DNA of 64,000 bases from Heliocidaris tuberculata (Eukaryota > Echinodermata > Echinoidea > Camarodonta > Echinometridae): contig CM046838.1 of assembly GCA_025618425.1 (NCBI GenBank), forward strand, positions 11,693,550 to 11,757,549, given 5' to 3'. Numbering within the stretch: the first letter of the stretch is position 1; each line of letters begins with the position of its first letter. Positions 57,795 through 64,000 of the stretch are shown here, one piece after another. The position numbers were made by a program, and so were the translations under genes. Below the pieces are notes generated by a model. It saw only the letters and a program-made list of their open reading frames with translations, was not told the origin of the DNA and did not search any database.

Positions 57795-58381
57795 ATGAGG
57801 GGGGGGGGGGTTCTCGGGGTGGTTGTCTTTGGGGTAATTTTCGGGGTGTGGGGGGGGGGGGTAGCTTGTCCTAGAGGGGTTGGGGTAATTTCTCGGCGGG
57901 GAGGGGGGGGGGTGTGCTTGTCCTTGGGGAGTAATTTTTCGAGGATAGCTGGGGGTAGATTGTCCTATGGTGGTAATTTTCTGGGGGATAATTATCCGGG
58001 GGTGAGGTAATTGTCCTGGGGGGGGGGGTAACTATCCGAGGGGTTATTGTCCTCAGGGTTGGTTGTCTTTGAGGGTCATTTTCCGGGGGTAATTGTCCTC
58101 GGGGGTGGTTGTCTTTGGGGTGTAATTTTCCGGGGGTAATTGTCCTCGGGGGGGGGGGGGGGGGGGGTTGTCCTTGGGGGGGGGGGAGGTAATTTTCCGG
58201 GGGGTAATTGTCCTCGGGGGGGGGGTGGTTGTCCTTGGGGGGTAATTTTCCGGGGGGGGGTAATTTTCCGGGGAGTAATATTCCGGGGGTCATTGTTCTT
58301 GGCGGGTAGTTTTCCGGGTGGTAATTCTCCGGGGGGGGGGGGGTAATTTTCCGGGGGTGATATTCCGGGGGGTTATTGTCC
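57795..58381 (-). repeat. GGGGGTAATTGTCC minisatellite, right block
   Basis: The inverse of the 55.9-56.3 kb units: GGGGGTAATTTTCC and GGGGGTAATTGTCC, with G-runs up to about 18. It ends in TTATTGTCC at 58381. A 140-codon proline-rich minus-strand frame is a repeat artefact. Confidence 0.9.
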
Positions 58382-58462
58382 GGGCGCGCATAAAACTTGC
58401 TCCCAATAAATTTGGCATTATCTTTAATAGGTGAAAACTACAGTCTGATATTAACGATTAAA

Positions 58463-58790
58463 AGTTTCGTACGTGGCCTGGAGGTTGAGGAGCAAGGTCA
58501 ATCAAGATATTTCGTTAAAAATTTGGCAAAAGCGTACTACTACTATTCTTCTTGCAGACAGTAATTTTCAACTTTCCGCGTGATATGACAATGTCAAGAA
58601 AGGGGGGGGGGGTGATAAATTTGGAGCGGTCGACATGCTAGTACAGAAAAATAATCAGTAGATGCGACTGGTTGGAGGGTAAAGAGAAAGCTCAATGCAA
58701 TCTATCGAGAAAAAAAATGAAATTATAATACATTAGCGGACTTGTCTCCTTTGAGAAAGTAATTTTCCATACTCTACTTTTAAAATGAAA
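58463..58790 (-). repeat. Old, decayed satellite-related copies
   Basis: GGAGGTTGAGGAGCAAGGTC (58480) and GCGACTGGTTGGAGGGTAAA (58665), with CTTCTTGCAGACAGTAATTT, correspond loosely to inverse satellite landmarks. Similarity is partial. Confidence 0.5.
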
Positions 58791-59776
58791 GCGAGGGGGG
58801 GGGGGAGAGAATGCGGCCAACTTTTTTTTTTCAATTTGCTTTCCCCCCCCCCCCCCCCTCGCCCCCCCCCCCCCAAGTAGGTCGTTTTATTGAATAATAG
58901 CAGTATACATTTTCATAATGTGCAAAAACAGCTAATAAGTGTTTAAAAAAAAAAATACAATAACTGATCACAATATTGTAATAGTGTAACACATGTATGG
59001 CACTGACAGTACACAAACATAATTGAAAGATTAAAGAGGACCAGAGCTTAAGATGCAAAACTATAAAATAATACACTGTCGATTAAAAAATCTTTTCGAC
59101 ATTAGTCAAAAAGATTATTAAAATTTAACCAACATCTTTCAAATAAATCTTGCTTCATATTTTCACAGAAAATATCTTTTTCATAAACGAAGTAACTCTT
59201 TACCTCGTTAAGAACTTTCTGTGGTATGAGGCGTATTCCAGTCAATTTAATTTTTTATAAATTATCCATTTGAGCCAAATGATAAGTGAATTTAAGGCTT
59301 TATTGAATTTAGTGGGTGTGATTCCAAAAAGAACATTTTCGATAGTTAATTTTATTACAAATTTGCATCTGCATCTTTCGTACAATCTCTTTTCAGGGTA
59401 TTTCCAACAAGTGTTCAATAGTTTCATTATGCAATAAACAGAATGCACATGTACTGCTTGATTTAACCTGAATTTTACATAACTACAAATTTGTTGGAGT
59501 AATACAATTGATTAAGCAGTATTGGAACCATCTGAGTGTAACGTCTTGCAACTTACTTTGATTCGGTCCACTAGCGCTCAGAGAAAATACCGAAAGAAGC
59601 GACTAGGTGTAGGTTAAATTAAGAGCAAGGTCTAATCTATCAGAAAATGATATTTCATTAAAAGTTATATGTCCTTAACCATAGCGTACTAGTCTTACTT
59701 TGAATCAGTCCATTAGCGCTCAGAGAAAATATCGAAAGAAGCGACTAGGTGTAGGTTAGATTAAGAGCAAGGTCTG

Positions 59777-60003
59777 CGGCATATTGGTGAAGGCTCTTGC
59801 CTCTTATACGAGAGGTTCTTGGTTCGATCCTAGCTGGGTGCTTACATCATTGGACAAGATGTTTTACCCATATTTGTCCCTCTCGACCCAGTTGTAAATG
59901 GGGACCTGGAAATTGCTGGGGTAATAATAATTGCAGGGCCCTCAGGAAGAACAGCATCTGATGTTGACGAGGCTTCCCTGGTTAAACAAAACTATTATTA
60001 TTA
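59777..60003 (+). mobile_element. tRNA-derived SINE inserted in a satellite unit
   Basis: Pol III A-box-like TATTGGTGAAGG and B-box GGTTCGATCCT are spaced as in a tRNA, followed by a non-tRNA body and a (ATT)n tail. The satellite reads ...GAGCAAGGTCT before and TCTATCAGAAAAT after it, as in the uninterrupted unit at 59622. Confidence 0.7.
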
Positions 60004-60543
60004 TTCTATCAGAAAATTATTAAAATCATTAAAAGTTATATTTTTTGACCACAGCGGACTAGTCTTCTTGCAGACGGCCATTTTCCATACTATACGTGTA
60101 ATATGTATTTCTGTGGCATAGGCGTAAGGGCACATTTTGAGGAAGGGGCTGACGCTTTTTGCCCGAATTAACTAGCTTCAAAAATTTTCGAGCGAGAGAA
60201 AAAATGTAAAAAAAATCGGGCGTAAACTACCCAAATATATTAGGGCAGCGAGATGTACCCGAATATGAGGTGTTAGTTGCCTAATATCGGCACTTTCAAA
60301 ATCCTCAAGAGGGCTGAAGCCCCCCCCCCCCCCCGCCTCGCATGCCAATGGGGGTGCGGGGTGGACAACATAATTTGAATCGGTCTGCTAGCGCTCTGGG
60401 AAAATACCAAAAGAAACGACTATAGGTAGAGGTGGCAAAGCAAGGTCTACTCTATCGAAAAAATGATATTTCATTATATGTCTTTGACCAAAGCGGACTG
60501 GTCTTTTTGCAGACGGACATATTTTCCCTACTCTATATACGTG

Positions 60544-61344
60544 CAGTGGCGTATCTAGGAATTATGGCGCCCAAGGCAAACAACAAAATTGCGCCCCCCC
60601 CCCCCCCCCCGCGCTGCACAAACTTATCAGCTTCAAGTGGTGGAGCAAAGTGAATGAGTGGTCATTTTTGTTTTTGGTGCAATTTTACCCCTCAGAAATG
60701 CAATTTCGAATTTATGTCACCCTTTGAAGAAGAACAAAGGAAGCACAGCAGCCTAGCTTTAGAGGGATATTTCAATTTCCCACACCGAAAATCGTGTTCT
60801 ATTCACTTCTTCCTATATTATTTGGGGCGCAAAATCAACGAAATACCTGACAAAATATATTTAAGGTATTTAGCAATGTTATCGAAATTTTTTTTTTGTG
60901 TGTGTGTATGGGGGGGGGGGGTGGATGAAAGTTGAACCTGTGAAATGGCTATTTTATGCACCTTATCGTATGTTATGGGGGGGGGGAGCGCAAAATTGAA
61001 TAAGATTCTTATGAAAATTATACGATAGGGAGCAAAGCAACTAGCGCGAATGTGAATCCTTTAAAACGCTACTTATGCACAATATCATATAGTGGGGGCG
61101 CAAAATTACGAGATCCTGAAGAAACATAACTATGCGAGGGAGCTTTAGAAAATTTTGGCATTTTAAATTTTTGGCATGCTATTTTCTATGTACTCTATCC
61201 TGGATTGTGGGCGCATTTTAACTGTAAGGCCCCAATTTTTCTTCCTTTTCTTCCTTTTTTCCTTCTCCCTTTTGCGTTTTTGCACCCCCCTTCAAGAGCC
61301 GCGCGGGGCACGTGCCCCCTCTGCCTCCGGTAGATACGCCACTG
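60544..61344. mobile_element. hAT-like element (801 bp) inserted in a satellite unit
   Basis: Termini CAGTGGCGTATCTAGG and CCGGTAGATACGCCACTG are inverted repeats. Flanks TATACGTG (60536-60543) and TCTACGTG (61345-61352) form an 8-bp target duplication with one mismatch. The interrupted 206-bp satellite resumes right after the element. Small open frames inside lack transposase features. Confidence 0.85.
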
Positions 61345-61591
61345 TCTACGTGTAATATATATGGAAAGGGCCGGACAACTTACTTTGAATCAGTCCGCTA
61401 GCATTTTCCATACTGTATACGTGTAATACATAGGCGGGGGGGGGGGGGGGGGGACAACTTACTTCGAATCGGTCCGCTCCCTCTCAGAAAAATACCGAAA
61501 GAAGAGACTAGATAGATCCTGAAGATTTTTACATTTTGTTGGCAAAATGTTTTTGCATTTGTGGTTAATTTTTTTTTTTACATTTGTGGGT

Positions 61592-61705
61592 GAATTGATT
61601 TAAGTTTGTGGTTATTTGAACACTAGTGGTTGACATGTTATGACATTTGTGCTTATTTAAACACTAGTGGTTGACATGTTATGACATTTGTGATTAATAC
61701 TTCAT
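61592..61705 (+). repeat. Short tandem repeat near the satellite inversion point
   Basis: ACACTAGTGGTTGACATGTT followed by ATGACATTTGTG occurs twice about 50 bp apart, with partial ACATTTGTGG copies before it. It lies between the inverted and direct satellite blocks. Confidence 0.7.
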
Positions 61706-61739
61706 TATTTTGTGGTAGATGTTTATACTGTGGGCTCTA

Positions 61740-64000
61740 CACTCCCATCTATATGTATATTAAAAGGTAAATTTCCGTCTGCAAAAAGACTAGTCCGCTA
61801 TATAGTCAAAGCCACTTTTATTTTAATGAAATTACATTTTTCGATAGTTTTGACCTTGCTCTACAATCTCCATCTAGTTGCTTTTTCCGAATTTTTCTCT
61901 GAGCGCTGACGGAATGATTCAAAGTCCCTCCCCTTAGTCCCATATATATTACACGTAAAGTATATGGAAAATGACCGTCTGCAAAAAGACTATTCGGCTA
62001 TGGTCAAAGCCACTTTTATTTTAATGAAATTACATTTTGTCGATAGTTTGGACCTTGCTCTACAATCTCCACCTAGTCGCTTTTTCCGAATTTTTCTTTG
62101 AGAGCTAGCGGAATGATTCTAATTTACCTCACCCCCTCCCCTTAGTCCCATATATATTACACATAAAGTATGGAAAATGACCGTCTGCAAAAAAGACTAT
62201 TCCGCTATGGTCAAAGCCACTTTTATTTTAATGAAATTACATTTTTTTCGATAGTGTGGAGCTTGCTCTACAATCTCCACCTAGTCGCTTTTTCCGAATT
62301 TTTTTCTGAGCGCTAGCGGAATGATTCAAACCTACCTCTCCCCCTCCCCTTAGTCCCATATATATTACACGTAAAGTATGGAAAATGACCGTCTGCAAAA
62401 AAGACTATTCTGCTATGGTCAAAGCCACTTTTATTTTAATGAAATATTATTTTTTCGATAGAGTAGACCTTCCTCTTCAACCTCCACCTAGTTGTTTCTT
62501 TCGGTATTTTCTCTGAGCGCTAGCGGACCGATTCAAAGTAAGTTGTCCGGCCCCTCCCCTATATATATTACACGTATAGTAGGGAAAATATGTCCGTCTG
62601 CAAAAAGACTAGTCCGCTACGGTCAAAGACATATAACTTTTGATGAAATATTATTTCTTCGATAGAAGAGACCTTGCTCTTCAACCTCCACCTAGTCGCT
62701 TCCTTCGGTATTTTCTCTGAGCGCTAGCGGACCGATTCAAAGTAAGTTGTCCGGCCCCTCCCCTATGTATATTACACGTATACAGTATGGAAAACATGTC
62801 CGTCTGCAGAAAGACTAGTCCGCTATGGTCAAAGACATATAACTTTTGATGAAATATTATTTTTTCGATAGAGTAGACCTTGCTCTTCAACCTCCACCTA
62901 GTCGCTTCCTTCGGTATTTTCTCTGAGCGCTAGCGGACCGATTCAAAGTAAGTTGTCCGGCCCCTCCCCTATATATATTACACGTATACAGTATGGAAAA
63001 TATGTCCGTCTGCAAAAAGACTAGTCCGCTATGGTCAAAGACATATAACTTTTGATGAAATATTATTTTTTCGATAGAGAGACCTTGCTCTTCAACCTCC
63101 ACCTAGTCGCTTCCTTCGGTATTTTCTCTGAGCGCTAGCGGACCGATTCAAAGTAAGTTGTCCGGCCCCTCCCCTATATATATTACACGTATACAGTATG
63201 GAAAATATGTCCGTCTGCAGAAAGACTAGTCCGCTATGGTCAAAGACATATAACTTTTGATGAAATATTATTTTTTCGATAGAGTAGACCTTGCTCTTCA
63301 ACCTCCACCTAGTCGCTTCCTTCGGTATTTTCTCTGAGCGCTAGCGGACCGATTCAAAGTAAGTTGTCCGCCCCCCTCCCATATGTATTACACGTAACAT
63401 ACAGTATGGAAAATGTCCGTCTGCAAAAAGACTAGTCCGCTATGGTCAAAGACATATAACTTTTGATGAAATATTATTTTTTCGATAGAGTAGACCTTGC
63501 TCTTCAACCTCCACCTAGTTGTTTCTTTCGGTATTTTCTCTGAGCGCTAGCGGACCGATTCAAAGTAAGTTGTCCGGCCCCTCCCCTATATATATTACAC
63601 GTATAGTAGGGAAAATATGTCCGTCTGCAAAAAGACTAGTCCGCTACGGTCAAAGACATATAACTTTTGATGAAATATTATTTTTTCGATAGAGTAGACC
63701 TTGCTCTTCAACCTCCACCTAGTCGCTTCCTTAGGTATTTTCTCTGAGCGCTAGCGGACCGATTCAAAGTAAGTTGTCCGGCCCCTCCCCTATATATATT
63801 ACACGTATACAGTATATGGAAAATATGTCCGTCTGCAGAAAGACTAGTCCGCTATGGTCAAAGACATATAACTTTTGATGAAATATTATTTTTTCGATAG
63901 AGTAGACCTTGCTCTTCAACCTCCACCTAGTCGCTTCCTTCGGTATTTTCTGTGAGCGCTAGCGGACCGATTCAAAGTAAGTTGTCCGCCCCCCTCCCAT
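61740..64000 (+). repeat. 206-bp satellite, direct array running off the window
   Basis: The landmark (T)GTCCGTCTGC or GACCGTCTGC recurs at 61973, 62179, 62387, 62592, 62798, 63004, 63209, 63415, 63619 and 63827, spacing 204-208 bp. Other constant blocks are ACTAGTCCGCTATGGTCAAA, ACCTCCACCTAGTCGCTTCC and GAGCGCTAGCGGACCGATTC. Units become more alike toward the right edge. The recurring frames of about 70 codons on the minus strand are the same unit translated over and over. Confidence 0.95.

Larger units (their letters stand above)
59547..61525 (-). repeat. Inverted, degenerate copies of the 206-bp satellite
   Basis: Inverse units at 59547-59700, 59695-60120 (split by a SINE), 60365-60543 plus 61345-61415 (split by a hAT-like element), and 61430-61525. 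Markers are CTTACTTTGAATCAGTCC and AGAGCAAGGTCTA. They are more diverged than the direct array. Confidence 0.85.

Noticed and set aside
57871..58293. 140-codon proline-rich frame, and similar frames at 55785-56272
   Set aside because: Translation of the GGACAATTACCCC minisatellite; no composition or domain beyond the repeat.
62681..63301. Three nearly identical frames of about 70 codons on the minus strand
   Set aside because: They are the 206-bp satellite read repeatedly in changing frame; length tracks the repeat unit and no start context or family similarity supports a gene.
61973..64000. Possible CRISPR-like array because of regular spacing
   Set aside because: The whole 206-bp unit is repeated with no unique spacers, in eukaryotic DNA; it is a satellite.

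Overview
This is an AT-rich piece of animal nuclear DNA with intron-containing genes, GT-AG splice sites and a very high density of non-autonomous DNA transposons, tRNA-derived SINEs, microsatellites and homopolymer runs. The sequence style and the two proteins fit a marine deuterostome, most likely an echinoderm such as a sea urchin. That assignment is an inference, because no species marker is present. No prokaryotic operon, CRISPR array or virus was seen.

Two protein-coding genes could be assembled exon by exon with consistent reading phase. (1) A pancreatic-lipase-family enzyme on the + strand (12091-21263, 6 coding exons, 390 residues) has a signal peptide, an intact Ser/Asp/His triad, a very short lid loop and no C-terminal PLAT domain. 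This combination points to a secreted phospholipase A1-like or galactolipase-like activity. (2) EIF2B2, the beta subunit of the translation factor eIF2B, lies on the - strand (46782 down to 35139, 11 coding exons, 357 residues). It is complete and close to full conservation. The two genes converge, about 14 kb apart, and have no evident functional link.

Layout: 1-12 kb is intergenic with a fold-back element, SINE fragments and microsatellites. 12-21.6 kb is the lipase gene, whose last intron carries a 2.7 kb terminal-inverted-repeat element only 6 nt inside the 5' splice site. 21.6-34.4 kb is a gene-poor stretch with a hAT-like element and MITEs. 34.4-47.1 kb is EIF2B2 with its likely 3' UTR and 5' noncoding exon; its second intron holds a 3.26 kb element with nine copies of a 15-bp motif. 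47-52.4 kb holds two inverted duplications, one of them copying the EIF2B2 upstream region. 52.4-58.4 kb is repeat-rich: a 1.47 kb hAT-like element with an exact 8-bp target duplication, a PIF/Harbinger-like MITE, and a pair of inverted GC-rich minisatellites. 58.4-64 kb is dominated by a 206-bp satellite. It is mostly in inverted orientation before 61.5 kb and direct after that, and it is interrupted by a hAT-like element and a SINE. The satellite runs off the right edge.

The most notable material is the mobile-element biology: several elements with visible ends and target duplications, nested in a readable order. None encodes a transposase here, so family names rest on termini and target-site length only.
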